Part shown: positions 34,449-45,953 of the stretch, in pieces
Numbering within the stretch: the stretch's first letter is position 1
Layout of the letters: each line of letters starts with the position of its first letter
NCBI RefSeq assembly: GCF_010015445.1
Contig: NC_053127.1
Coordinates: 6,965,004-7,029,003, forward strand
Reading direction: 5' to 3'
From: Perca fluviatilis
Lineage: Eukaryota; Chordata; Actinopteri; Perciformes; Percidae
DNA: 64,000 nucleotides
Program-made: the position numbers and the translations under genes
Notes under the pieces: generated by a model
Seen by the model: the letters and a program-made list of their open reading frames with translations, nothing else
Database searches by the model: none
What the model was told of the DNA's origin: nothing

Positions 34449-35600
34449 GTGAGTCAGCGCCTCTTCTTATCAGAGCACGCAACAAATACATACACAGGAG
34501 TGCCAAACAATGGGTAATAAGCCATAGTAAATGGGGCTGCACAATAATACATTGTTTTTTTTAATGGTCATCGCGATACCTGGGGAGGGAGAAAAAGTGC
34601 CAACCCACTAAAGAGGCCGGATTTAAATGTAGAAATCTACAAAGAGCTGGAAAGAGCACTTTTCCATGGGCAATTAGCACTCCAGTCCATTAATGTCCGT
34701 CTGAAGGAGCCTGAATCAGTGCTGTGTAAAGTAATCTTCAGATCAATGGGTCCATCTCGATGCTTTGAGGCCTCATCCTTCTCCCTGTCTTCTTTTTCAC
34801 TTCCAAATCCCTCTCCACTTCCAAATCAACACTCAGATGTTCATTGCAATCAACAAAAATCTAACAACATATCCTGTATCAAGGGGGGGAAATGAACGAG
34901 AGAGAGAGAGAGAGAGACAGAGAGAGATATATAAGATAAGAGAGAGGACTAAAGAGAAGCAGAGAGAATCCAGAGCAGGATTTGGCTTAAAAGAGAAATT
35001 ATTTTCAGACAGACACTAGAGGAAAGGGAAGGGAAAAAGATGATCTGAGATAGAAGGGAAGAGGTGAAAAGGAAGCTGTCTATTCGGACATATTTGGGTG
35101 AAACGCTGACTATTTGGACCACACCGATCATACATATGGACAGCTGAGAAGTGGGTTATTCTTCAGGGGATGGAACTGTGCTTTGAAATTAAATTATGAG
35201 AGTCCTGCTGGAGTTGGGGCGCTCCCGTCGTCTCAATCGTCATAAAACTCAGTCCAAGTCAATCTGTTTCCCGACAATATCAAACATGTTTGATATTATC
35301 GTACGTTTTAAGTCTCGGTAGTGAAGTTAAATCATGTGAACATTGTCAACAACCAATGGGTGCTCTCCCTCCAGCACCAAACAGGAAGCAGCAAACGGCT
35401 AGAGCCAGTGGCGTTTATCATTGCTATGGCGGCGTGCTAAGCTAAACGCTAAAAAGGAAAAGTTGTTGATTTTCAACCCTTCTGAAGCGAGTCCTTCAAC
35501 GGGAGTTTTACTGGTAAACACAGACCTCTGGGTACTGGAGACATTCACCTGCATTTACGGCGGAAGTGTTAACTTCCTTGAAGGCGGGTATTATCTGCCA
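34449..35600. other. sgcd: intron downstream of the 73-nt exon
   Basis: Non-coding, with a GA microsatellite at 34898-34930. From about 35540 it enters repeat family C ('cttccttgaaggcgggta'). Confidence 0.5.
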
Positions 35601-36357
35601 TAACCAATCGCTAACGTTTGGTCGTGACGTCAGCTTAGCATCTCTAGCGTTCGCCTTCGCTAACTCCTTCACCGCTAACGGAGCGAGCTGGAAAATCTAA
35701 CTTTTCTGAACCCCGTGGGGAGGAGTGCCACAACATCATGGCCACCGACACAACTCTCTTTGCAACGAAAATGCGGGGATTATGAAATCATGCAAGCCCT
35801 GCATATTTTGCGCAGAAATCGAAAATGTATGCGCCGAAAGTGCGGCGTATTTGAAAAAATGCAGCCCCTGCATAAATATGCGGACTTTGGCTGATTATGC
35901 ATTGAATTATGCGATCACATAATCGCGTTTTTCTGGAGGGACTATATATTTAGCATTAGCATTGCTAGCGTTAGCCTTAGCCAACTCCTTCACCACTAAC
36001 AGAGGGAGCTGGAAAATCTAGCTTTTCCCGAACCCCCGTGGGGAGGAGGGCCACAACATCATGGCCCCCCAACACAACTCAGCAAAGATTGGTCTTGCTC
36101 GGGCTTTAACTTCTGGATGTTCGGCAGCGTTGCCACAACGGACCGAATGGCTTCACTCGCATCTTTCTCCGCCGCCATTACAGAACTACAACTCTAGCGC
36201 AAGACCTCAACGTCATCGTTCTCAGCCACTCCCTCTGTTCACTGATTGGACCGGTAAAGATTTGGCCGGAGAAAACCAGAGACTATACCGCAAACCCAGA
36301 CGGAGTACTGAAGGAAAATGAAAATTGAGCAGAAGTACGTAGGAGGGCGGAGCCAGG
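35560..36357 (+). mobile_element. repeat family C, copy 1 (rearranged)
   Basis: It shares the blocks 'gtgttaacttccttgaaggc', 'aaccaatcgctaacgtttgg', 'atgcggggattatgaaatca', 'aactccttcaccactaac' and 'gtaggagggcggagccagg' with 41587-42676. A segment of about 105 bp (35652-35757) is repeated directly at 35971-36078, bracketing the 'gcggggattatg' block. It is non-coding and the class is uncertain. Confidence 0.7.
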
Positions 36358-37986
36358 CTAGGTTACAGCGGCCAAGCTCTAAAAAAAAAAAAAAAACACT
36401 GTAAACTTCCTGCCCATCACAGCGCTGCGCTTAAAGTTCTTTCACAAACTGCCATGAGACTGGGTCGTCAGGGCTGTGTGTCTGTCAGATAAATGTTCAG
36501 TTCTTCTGCCCCAAAGTGGTCCAAAAAAATCCACCATATCCGTGTGCCATGGGGGGGGGGACAAATTACGGCCACCTTTCAAACCGAGTCTTTGATGATC
36601 ACAAGATTGTGGGTGGACTTTCACTTTAAGTCCCAGGTTATCAGCTCCCTGACAGGTGTCAGTCTGTGTGGGTGTGTGTGGGTGTGTGTGTGCGTGTGCG
36701 GACAGCCAAGGATGTCTCCTTGGTGTAAACGTCTTGTTTATCTTTCTCCTGCCTGTGCTGTCAGATGTGATGACATTCAATCAGAGTAAAGAGAGAGAGA
36801 GAGACATTGTGACATTGGAGAGAGAGAGAGATGTTCATAACGGGACAGAAAATGAGAGAAAGGAGAAAAAAAAAAAAAAGGGGACGAGGAGAGAGAGCCA
36901 CAGTGCTGTGTGACAGTGAATGAGTGAGGAGAAATCAGAAAAATGAAAGCCATGTTTGTCAGAATACTTATTATGATATGTCGAACCCCTTGACCGCTTG
37001 GTGATTCAAAGACGTGACTATTCACACGCGTGTTCTATTTCATCCCTACTGACTGCCAGAGGCGGTGCTTAACACTGCCAACATCCAGACCCAAATGTTC
37101 TTTGGAGAATTGTTTGATTGTTTCAATCTGAATTGAAAGAAGGGCAGAGAGAGAGAGAGAGAGACTGTGAGGGGAAAATAAGAAAAGCTACAAAAAGATG
37201 GGGAAAGGAAATGACAAAAGTGCAAAGTGGAAACGTTGAAGAACAGAAGGCAGGAGACGTTAGCAAGAATGAAAGAGCTTGACAGACTGAGTATAGGCGG
37301 AGTGGCAAAAAAAGAAAGAAGAGAATAGAGGACTTATTGGTTTTTTTTGTCAGAATGAGACAAGAAGACAAGAAGTACGAAACTAAAAGAAGAACCAAAG
37401 ACAAGAGGGATAGAGAGATAATGCAGAGAAGGAAAAAGAAGCTTTATGTGACAGGGAGGAAACGCCGCAGAGACGAGCGTGACAGAAATTAGGGGGTTGG
37501 ATAGAGAAGGACAAATATCTAATAACAGTATTTCAGTGGCGTGTGCGCCGAGATGCACTGTGATTCATCAATCACGGCTGCTTCTCCTCTCAGGAGCCAT
37601 CATTTCAAATAATAAAAAAAAAAGAAAGTGGAGGAAAAAAAAAAAGAGTCCCGTCAGTGATGCGCGGCTCCTCTCCAAAGCCCCTCATCATGTGATTGTC
37701 CGTATAATTTGACAGTCAAGAGTCGACGGCGATGTGTTTTTCTTTTTCCCCCTTTTTTTCGCTCTTCCCCCTGTGTTTGTGCATCTTTCGTTGACAACCC
37801 GCCAATTGAGAATGAAATATGGCACAAACTATCCAATTATGTCAGAAAAAAGAAAAGGAAAAAAAGGGGGGAAGCGAGCTCGTTGGAGCATGGCTAAAAT
37901 CTAATCTTACTCTAATCTCTCCTAACCCCTTGGCAGGTAGCAATCGAGGACTCAAATCCCATTTTCGGGATATGATATTAACCCCA
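36358..37986. other. non-coding, purine-rich blocks
   Basis: A family G end (ctgccatgagactgggtc) occurs near 36450. GA-rich tracts lie at 36788-36900 and 37140-37480. No exon was recognised. Confidence 0.5.

Positions 37987-38069
<83 letters not shown>
37987..38069. repeat. CA microsatellite
   Basis: About 40 CA units with a single AAA interruption. Confidence 0.97.
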
Positions 38070-38073
<4 letters not shown>

Positions 38074-38745
38074 CTGAAAAAATATCCTCAAGGTCTGTAA
38101 ATAAGATTTGAGCCTCTTGCACACTTTTTTGAAAGCGTAACCGTCCTATCCATCTGCGAGGTAATGCCTTGTCAACAGGATGTGTCCTCGCATCCCACAG
38201 ACGCCTTTTGTAAAAGTAAAAAAAAAAAAAAACGGCAGCCCCGGTGAATATGATAGCGCACCTTTTTATGATTTATGTCAGGACCAATTCCGAGCACAGA
38301 TAAAAGGAATAAAGATGAAGCAATAAGGAGGATGGTGAATTTTGGGACGTGGCGCAAGAACAGCAATGGAAAACGGCAGCGAGGAGGAGGGTCGGGAGGT
38401 TTATGTATTTCTCACCGGGGGGAAATGAGATGTGAAGCGGCTCGTTTCCTGCGAGAGCTGAGAAGCTAAGAAAGTTTTCACATCACGAAAACTTTGATAG
38501 ACTCACATTAGACTCTCAGAAACTCAATTTCGGCGTCGTTTGTCCCACAGCTCTCCCTTGTACGGACAGTTTTTTTTTTTTTTTCTTAAGTGTCCTGCAA
38601 TCTTCACCCTACACGAGAATATTCTGGTGCGGAGATTGAAACGGCGCCGATTGACGGAAACGCACAACGGGAGGCTAAATTCAGTATCATCCGGCACAAA
38701 GTGGGAAATGTTCACGACATGTTGCATGATACGGAGACAGTTATA
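38070..38745. other. non-coding, no recognised feature
   Basis: Contains A- and T-homopolymers near 38218 and 38570. No exon was recognised. Confidence 0.5.
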
Positions 38746-38967
38746 CAGGGTTTCTGCAGGTTTCACCAGGTCAAATGTAAGACTTTTTAAGGACCATAAT
38801 GAATGCAATTTAAGACCTTTATCATGGGGAAAAAAAGCATACAAAAGGAAATGCTGTCACAGAGTTATTTGCAAAGTAAACTAATTACATATAAGTATTT
38901 GGCCACCCCTACACCCAACGTTCCCAGTTTAATTGCTTACTTGCATAAGAAGCAGTAGGATTTAAAT

Positions 38968-40303
38968 CAGGGCTGTCAGCATTAACGCGTTAATCGCGTT
39001 GCGATTAAGGGCCGAGCATAACGTGTTCATTTCTTTTAATCGCATTAATCGCATGCCGCCATTTATTTATTTATTTTCACTTCACTCGGCTTCACGTCGT
39101 GCCTAACAGGCTACTATTTTGACCCTTTGCACCTTTACTTATCATCAAGCTGCCATACTTCCTCCTAACACATCCTCCGGTTCCTGGCTGCAGGCATGAT
39201 GGAGAAATGCAGCAGCAACACAGTTCTGAATGGCGCTTTTAATTTTCCAAAACTCCCGGACGGCTCGTAGACAAGTCAAAAGCCATGTGCACATTGTGTA
39301 AAGCCAAATTAAAATATCACCGAAGCACGTCTAGCTTGAGCTACCAGCTACGAGCTAAGCCTAGTCCAGTTAACGTGACTCAGGCTGATGCTAGTGGGCT
39401 CAGGCAGAGCACTGTTTTGGAGAGTGCTACTCGCCGACCTGTTATTGAAACCAAAGTGCAAACACTGTCTCATCAACCGGTGATCACTGGACGTCAGAGA
39501 GTAATCACAATTATTTAGAAGTTACTGCACACTATATTGACTCTGATAAATAGGGTTGGGTACCGAAACGTGCCGACCTAAACGGTAGTAACGAGACCTA
39601 ATAAGAACGAAAATTGCTTTTGCTAAATTGACTTTCCACTACACCTGACAGCAGGTAACGTTAGCCTACCTTTAGCTAGCAGCTGGATTAAACAGGGTTA
39701 AAATGCTGACAGCTAACGTTAAACAGTGTAAAGTGTGACTGTATTTAACTGTAGAGGATTCCAACACCGGGACATTAACAGTCGGCTCTGCAGCGCAGCA
39801 GCTGCCGTTGTCGGAATTAAACAGCACAGACGGTGCGTTCACTTAAAACAGGTAGCCTCGTGGTGCATTCACAGTAATTGTAAAATTCCCTTTTCCCATC
39901 TGGTGGTTGTTTTTGTCATTCAACAGCAATTTACTGGTGAAGTAAGTTATTGTTATAGTTATCACATTGTTATTAAATCTTTAATTTTCACCATGGCCTT
40001 AACAATAAACAAGTTGCTGACTGTTGTTTAGTACCCTTCTTTTTTTTCTTTTTTCTTCTTTTGTTTACAGTAAAAAATGATAAACTAATACAAATCTTAA
40101 AATCAAGTTCATAAAGTAACTTTCTTTGCATTCATTTGATTTCCAATCAAGAATTGCTTTCCATTGTTAATATGTACTTAAAAACAGTTCTGAAATGCAA
40201 AATAGAATTTTAATCATGTGATAAAACATGAGATTAATCGAGATTAACTATAGAAATTCAGCAATTAATTGCGATAAAAAAGAATTATCGTTTGACAGCC
40301 CTA
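38968..40303 (+). mobile_element. hAT element with BED-finger relic
   Basis: The ends are cagggctgtcagc and tttgacagccct(a), inverted, with subterminal 'taatcgcg' and 'ttaattgcga' words. Flanking 8-mers atttaaat (38960-38967) and ctttaaat (40304-40311) match at 7 of 8. It is 1336 bp and holds a degenerate transposase N-terminus. Confidence 0.85.
39197..39520 (+). pseudogene. hAT transposase N-terminal BED finger, broken
   Basis: MEKCSSNTVLNGAFNF is followed, after a frameshift, by LVDKSKAMCTLCKAKLKYHR, STSSLSYQLRAKP. This matches the BED-type zinc finger at the start of ZBED/hAT transposases (..VDKSK..C..C......RSTSSL.YHL..KH). The two zinc-binding histidines are replaced (YQL..KP), so it could not fold as a finger. 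No catalytic domain remains. Confidence 0.8.
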
Positions 40304-40371
40304 CTTTAAATACATTGTCAACCAAGCCCTAAATTAATTTTTTTTCAAGCCAAGTATCGCTAAACTTGCAC

Positions 40372-40915
40372 GTCCCTAGAATGGATGGCAGCCGGACTTA
40401 GCCCCGCCCACAACATTTGAGGTCGGGAAGTTCGGTCTGGACTTGATCAGTTGTGGAGCAACTGTGCTCGAAACCAGAGCTGTTCGGACCAATCAAATTG
40501 TCGGGGCGGGCTTTATACGATGATCGACAGTAACCACATCACCAAAGAGCGCTTGGGTTGAATTAGTTTACAACAAAGATGGCTTCCGCTGGAGAACGGA
40601 GATGTGTAGGTTCCGCCATCGTGTCTGTTATGGAAGATATCAACAGCAAATTAATTTTAAAAGAGGAACGGAGAACCGCGATCAAGGCATTTGTCGATCA
40701 TTTTTGCCGGCCTTCCTACGGTACGTCACATACGCCGTTGCTCTGATTGGTTGTAGGTCTATCTGTTGCTCTGATTGGTTGTAGGTCTATCCAATTGAGT
40801 GCAGGCATTTTCTTTCCTGGTTGGGTTGAAACACGCCCCATAATCACAGCCCAATGGAGCAGTATCAGACTCAGATTCTGACTAGAATCTGAGTAGGACC
40901 ACGTCAGGCTAGCAC
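40372..40915 (+). mobile_element. helicase-bearing repeat, short derivative
   Basis: A GC-rich 5' part ('ccggacttagccccgcccac', 'tcggggcgggctttatacga') leads into a helicase start codon at 40579. It ends with 'ctgactagaatctgagtagg' and 'cgtcaggctagc'. 'gctctgattggttgtaggtc' is tandemly duplicated near 40740-40780. Same architecture as 1756-2935. Confidence 0.55.
40579..40722 (+). pseudogene. RecQ-like helicase N-terminal fragment, second copy
   Basis: MASAGERRCVGSAIVSVMED, INSKLILKEERRTAIKAFVD, HFCRPSYG. The LKEE.RTA.KAF block aligns with LKEEQKTALKSF of the fragment at 2129, and the sequence breaks where motif I should begin. No motif I or later helicase motifs are present. Confidence 0.65.
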
Positions 40916-41189
40916 TTCCCCATAGCTGAAGAATAAAATCGGTTTTATGTCTTTGGTACAATCCGAAAGAGACTCGCGCCAATAACAGGAAAGCTGATTG
41001 GCTACAATATAAGTTACATGTTGTTCTCGTGGCAATGAGCATGAGAGGAAAATTAAGACCTGTTTAAAATTGTTTAAGACCTAGAACACAGTACTTCAGC
41101 GAATGTAAGACTTTTAAAGGCCTAACATTTTGATTTTGAAGTGTTAGACTTTTTTTTTCTCTACATTTTAAGACCCTGCAGAAACCCTG

Positions 41190-41441
41190 TTCTAGAAACA
41201 GTTTTGGTCTGGTAGTTCTTTTCTTAGTACACCAGCACGTTTTTTAAATAGCTCTACATGCTCATATCCCATACCAATTAGTGTTTTGTATTGCTATTAT
41301 TATTATTATTAGGAGTAGTAGAAGAAGTAGTAAAAGAAGAATGTAATTTTCTCTAGACTTTGAAAAAAAGGAAAATTCCGCACTCTGCTCTTGCTGCAGC
41401 ATCAGCATTTATTAAAGAAACTAACGTCATGGTCCCTCTGG
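41190..41441. other. non-coding
   Basis: AT-rich with an ATT run near 41296. Nothing else was seen. Confidence 0.5.
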
Positions 41442-41586
41442 ACTAGCCTGGTCCTACCAGACTCTGGTACACTAGCCTGGTCCTACCAGACTCTGGTCCA
41501 CTAGCCTGGTCCTACCAGACTCTGGTACACTAGCCTGGTCCTACCAGACTCTGGTCCACTAGCCTGGTCCTACCAGACTCTGGTCC
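41442..41586 (+). repeat. 29-bp tandem repeat, 5 units
   Basis: The unit is 'actagcctggtcctaccaga' plus 'ctctggt(a/c)c'. It looks like a duplicated terminal segment of repeat family C, whose far end is the inverse-like 'ggagccaggcta'. Confidence 0.95.
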
Positions 41587-42676
41587 ATTTCATTAGTCCA
41601 GAGAGTCTGGTCTCTCTCCATTGACAAGTGTTAACTTCCTTGAAGGCGGGTACTCTGTTGAAGTTTAAAACTATTGGATCTGCCCAGAGCCACTCTGGAT
41701 CTGCCAGAACCAATCGCTAACGTTTGGTCGTGACGTATGTCATGCGCATGTGCAACAGAGGGGAGACCGTCAAGGCTTATATTCAGTCCTTCCAGAAAAA
41801 TGCGGAGTTTTTTGTGATTGTTGCGGGCAAAAATCCTTGATTATGCAGCACGTTTTCTTAAAAAATGCGATGTGGAATATGCAGGATATTTATGCAATTT
41901 TATGCGATGAAATTGCGGGAACTTGCAAAAACTGCGGTTTGATGAAAAAGAGAAAAAAAAAAGTGATTCCCCCAACACCTGCTTTTCGATGATGTTCACG
42001 TCGCGTAATTACGTCACTTCATAACGTTCCCATGGCAACAGGGGAAAATGGCTGCTCTTGTGTGAAGTAAACGCAACATTTTTCAACTTTCTGCTAAGAT
42101 ATATGTGACTTTTTTGCAACAAAAATGCGGGGATTATGAAATCATGCAAGCCCTGCATATTTTGCGCAGAAATCAGCAATTTATGCGGCGAAAGTCCGGC
42201 GTATTTGAAAAAATGCGGCCCCCGCATAAATATGCGGACTTTGGCTGATTATACATTGAATTATGCGATCGCATAATCGCGTTTTTCTGGAGGGACTGTA
42301 TATTTAGCATTAGCATCGTTAGCGTTAGCCAACTCCTTCACCACTAACGGAGCGAGCTGGAAAATCTAACTGTTCCTGAACCCCGTGGGGAGGAGGGCCA
42401 CAACGACATGGCCCCCCAACACAACTCAGCAAAGATTGTTCTTCCTCGGGCTTTAACTTCTGGATATTCGTCAGCGTTTCTACAACGGACCGAATGGGAA
42501 ATCTTTCTCCGCCGCAGCTCAACGTCATCGTTCTCAGCCACTCCCCTCTGTTCGCTGATTGGACCGCCAAAAATTTTGAAGGAGAAAACCCAAGACTATA
42601 CCGCGAACCCAGACGTAGTACTGAAGGGAAATGAAAATTGAGCGGAAGTACGTAGGAGGGCGGAGCCAGGCTACCT
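41587..42676 (+). mobile_element. repeat family C, copy 2, with internal MITE
   Basis: It matches 35560-36357 in block order and ends in 'gtaggagggcggagccaggc'. An inner element at about 41785-42297 has inverted ends cagtccttccagaaaaatgcg and cgcgtttttctggagggactg. The same inner element is partly present in copy 1. Non-coding. Confidence 0.7.
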
Positions 42677-43232
42677 CTGGACCGCTGTCAACTCTCTGGA
42701 CAAAGGAAGGAACCATAACGTTAGTTTCTTTGATAAATGGTGAATCCGTAGCGAGAGCAGAGTGTGGGATTTGCCTTTCTTTCATATCTGTGATATTTTC
42801 CAACGCACCTGTACAGAAGAGTTGTTGGAAGTGCAAATTGTTTCTTGGAAAAATGTTTTCTTTTGGCTTGTACTGTGTGCTGATTAGAGAAGAAGCCCTG
42901 ACACTGCAAACCAACCTGACCACTGTGGGCTGTGTTGAGATCAGACATTCAGCCAGCGTTGCCTTAAGCTCTTCTTTTTCTTTCTTTTTTTCCTCTTCAT
43001 CCTCGCCTTTCAATCTCAGCTCTTGTTTCAACTCTCGCTGTCTCACAATCTCCTCTGCTCTCTCACCTTCCTCTCATCTTCCCTCTCCATCCTCACCCTG
43101 CCCTCACTTAACACTCCATCCTCCTCTTCTTCTTGCCTCAATTACCTCCATCTTCCCTCTGTTCCTGTCCCAACGTTACCCCTCTTTTTTTTTTCCAAGC
43201 CATCTTCTGGTATTCTTTCTTCTTCTCCCATC
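42677..43232. other. non-coding, pyrimidine-rich
   Basis: CT-rich from 42970 to 43230, which gives long Ser/Pro/Phe-rich chance frames. There is no splice-bounded exon. Confidence 0.5.
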
Positions 43233-43324
43233 TAGGCTTGGGCTGGTATAAGATACTGACGGCATAATAACCCTCAGCAAAAGTATCACGGTTTTCACGG
43301 AATTTCACACAGTATATTTAATTT

Positions 43325-43937
43325 TTAACCCTTGTGTTGTCTTTCCATCAACCATGGTCAAAATTTAGTTTTTTGTTTTATTATTTTTTGGGCATTTTAG
43401 GCCTATATTTATACACCTGAAGACATGAAAGGGGTGAGAGAGGGGGCAAATGACATGCAGCAAAGGGACGCAGGGCGGAGTCGAACCTGCGACCGCTGCG
43501 TCGAGGACTAAACCTCTATATATGGGCGCCTGCTCTACCAGGTGACCCTACCACTCTATCTGTTTTGCCCAGTTTTATGAAGCATAAAGTATAAATTATC
43601 ACCCAATTCTTTGTTACATCTTCTTGGCCAACTTCATTCCAACTCATCACCGCTAGCTTTACACTTATTTTTTAGAGTTATATGGTCAATAAACCTAATT
43701 CATATTAAAGGATGCCTAATTTTTTTGTTACAAACTCCTGATATTATGAATTATTTTAGCTAATAGTTAAGATCAGAGGAACGTACGTTGATGCATAATT
43801 ACAGCCTGTTTCGTGTATGGAACTATCCATGTTATTTTTGGGCAATTTAGTTGAAAGAAACCCGTATTTTTTATATAGACACGTTTAAAACGGGTCAATT
43901 TTGACCCGAGGACAACACAGGGGTTAAACACAGTGCA
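43325..43937. mobile_element. family M TTAA element, copy 1
   Basis: The ends are TTAACCCTTGTGTTGTC and GACAACACAGGGGTTAA, near-perfect inverses that include the TTAA target. The body has 'ttaagatcagagga' and 'ggcaatttagttgaaagaaa'. The SINE at 43384-43551 interrupts it. Other copies lie at 54469 and 58571. Confidence 0.85.
43384..43551 (-). mobile_element. tRNA-derived SINE, copy 2
   Basis: On the minus strand: 'cctggtagagcaggcgccca' then 'gcgtcgaggactaaac' in reverse, and 'gcaggttcgactccgccc' as B box. AT-rich tail at the left. It is the innermost layer of a three-level nest. Confidence 0.8.
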
Positions 43938-44129
43938 CACTGCGGCAGTGAGAGGGATTTCTAAACTGCACTTCCTGTCCTTAACGACTCATGGAAAACA
44001 GCTCAAACTGCATGCAACAGGAATTACGGAACATTTTAGTGGTTTTGAAACCGTGACTTTTTGAAACCACTGCTTTTTGAAACCGCGGTATACCTTGAAA
44101 CCGGTAACCGGCCCATGCCTGCTCCCATC

Positions 44130-44927
44130 CCTCTGCCCTTCGTCTTCTTCCATTCTTCTTTCATTCTCCTCACGTGCTGTTGTCCCTCTTTTAGTGTTAT
44201 TGTGCTCACTTTGCTTTCTCCCATCTTAATCTCCGACTCTAAACTTCCCTCTAGTCGCTCTTGTCGGCCTTGTTGTTTGATTTATCGTAACATTTGCCTG
44301 CAGTTCATCATCGAAGAGAACTGCAACTATAGAAAATTTGAATTCAGGCCAAGAAGACCAACACATTCCTCATAGTCCTCATAATGGGCCGCATATTATA
44401 TCACTTTCAAAAGAGGTGACGACTCAAGGTGGTCTGCAGAATTAGCGTAACTGTGTCCATGTTGGGACGCCGCTCGCAACTATTGGTCCTGTCAAGACAC
44501 AACCGGTCTGGCTTGTCTTGTCTTTTCGCCGTGGCTTTTCCTGAGCGATCGCCCCCGAAGTGAAAACAGAATTAATTTACAAACATCCAACAATCTACGT
44601 ATGAATTTTCATATATGTACATAGACATTTACGTGTCTAATTAGTGTACGAATGGGAACTTTGATAAGAGAAAGCAGTAAGAAGGCCTGTGCGATGCACA
44701 GGTGGTAGTATTACTTTACATTCAAAGTGGAAATTAAGGAGCTTTTACTGCATAGTTTGGAGTTGTTAAGCACGCCATTTCATTGTGAAGAACAGAAGTA
44801 CGGTCCTGCATGTGTTGACAGCAGTGATTATCATTTGGGCAAACTGTTAATACAGTTATTACCCCCGGAAAACCAGCAGCGCCCAGTGAGTTTTTACAGC
44901 GGGGAGACATGGATGAGTGTCCGAGTA
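44130..44927. other. non-coding, no recognised feature
   Basis: CT-rich at first, then plain. No exon was recognised. Confidence 0.5.
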
Positions 44928-45065
44928 TGGCCAAGGGTCGTCTATATCGCTGACTTTTCATTTTCTGGGATTGTTAAGGTGCTGCCGGAAATTCCGCTGG
45001 ATGTCCGTCAGTTTGCTTCTTGTCTGTTACCTACCTCTTTCTTCCTCTAAGTTTGGCAGTTTGTG

Positions 45066-45541
45066 TAATGGCCACATTATTTTTAATCTATTGATACGTG
45101 TTCACGGGGACGTTTTTTGTCGTTTGTTTCGTGGTGGCCAGCACGAAATGGTCTATAGGGAGAGTAACGGGGAAAGCAAAACGCCACATGCCGGGAGACG
45201 GCCGCAGGGAACACGCAATAACGACACGGGACAATAACGGGACGGTTAACGGGGAAACAAAACGCCACACACGGGACGCGATCCCCGGCCTCCGGGGTGA
45301 AAGTCCTGTATTGTTTGACCCATCCACCACCCCAACCTACCTCCTTACGCGGATTTTCGGCATTTAATACTACTCGCTACCGTAGACGTGCTGTGACCAC
45401 GACATATGCTTCCCATTTAAATACATTAGTTTACATTTTCGTCCTGGCCACCACGAAAAAAACAACTAAAAAGACCCCGTGAACACATATCAATAGATTA
45501 AAATAACGTGACCATTTCACGTTCTGCCATGAGAATGGGTT
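45066..45541. mobile_element. family G MITE, copy 2, nested in family K
   Basis: Long inverted ends: left 'atttttaatctattgatacg' with 'tgttcacggggacg' and 'tcgtggtggccag'; right 'ctggccaccacga', 'ccccgtgaacacatatcaat', 'cacgttctgccatgagaatgg'. The centre shares 'aagtcctgta ttgtttgacc' with copy 1. Non-coding. Confidence 0.75.
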
Positions 45542-45724
45542 GCTTTCTTTGTGTTGGCGTTCTAACCTCCGGTGGATTTGTGAGGACTATGGTTAACTGC
45601 TCCTCAGATCTCTGCAGGGTAAATCCAGACAGCTAGCTGACAATCTCTCGATTCTTGAACGACTAAAACAACTTTTGAACGTACACATTTCTCCAAAACA
45701 AGTTCCTTCCAGAGGCTAATTTGA

Positions 45725-45953
45725 GCGTTATTACGGAACCCACGCAACTTCTAGGCAAGACCCGCCCTTCAATAGCATTCACAAGCTACTGTTGACCAGG
45801 CGTCCATGCTTACGCTAGGTAACGGAACCCGATTTGTTCAGGACATATCCCCTGACCAGTTGGCTATCCTAACCTTAACCACTCGAGGCCAATGCCTAAC
45901 CCCAACCGTAGGGTGGGACTTGCCTAGAAGTTACGTTGGATCCATAATAATGC
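45725..45953. mobile_element. short MITE with 8-bp target duplication, nested in family K
   Basis: The inverted ends gcgttattacgg and ccataataatgc continue inward through 'aacttctaggcaag'. Flanks ctaatttg occur at 45716-45723 and 45954-45961. It interrupts the family K block 'gaggcta..ttgcag'. Confidence 0.85.

Larger units (their letters stand above)
38746..41189. mobile_element. outer hAT-like MITE containing two other elements
   Basis: The left end cagggtttctgcaggtttc and the right end gaccctgcagaaaccctg are inverted. The inner flanks 'aagactttttaaggacc' and 'aagacctagaacacag' belong to the same short element. Its body is split by the hAT element at 38968-40303 and the helicase-bearing repeat near 40372-40915. 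No matching target duplication was found at its outer borders. Confidence 0.75.
43233..44121. mobile_element. hAT-type MITE with perfect 8-bp target duplication
   Basis: The ends are taggcttgggctggta and accggcccatgcctg (inverted). Identical flanks ctcccatc occur at 43225-43232 and 44122-44129. A TTAA element (43325-43937) and a SINE sit inside it, so the 889 bp is mostly nested DNA. Confidence 0.88.

Noticed and set aside
41442..41586. CRISPR-like 29-bp direct repeats
   Set aside because: The units abut each other without spacers and derive from a transposon end.
42631..43251. 206-codon open frame on the + strand
   Set aside because: It spans the end of repeat family C and a CT-rich tract (Ser/Pro/Phe runs), without splice signals or domain similarity.
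43371..43560. Minus-strand exon with 'gtcgaacctgcgacc'
   Set aside because: This is the B-box region of a SINE in reverse orientation.
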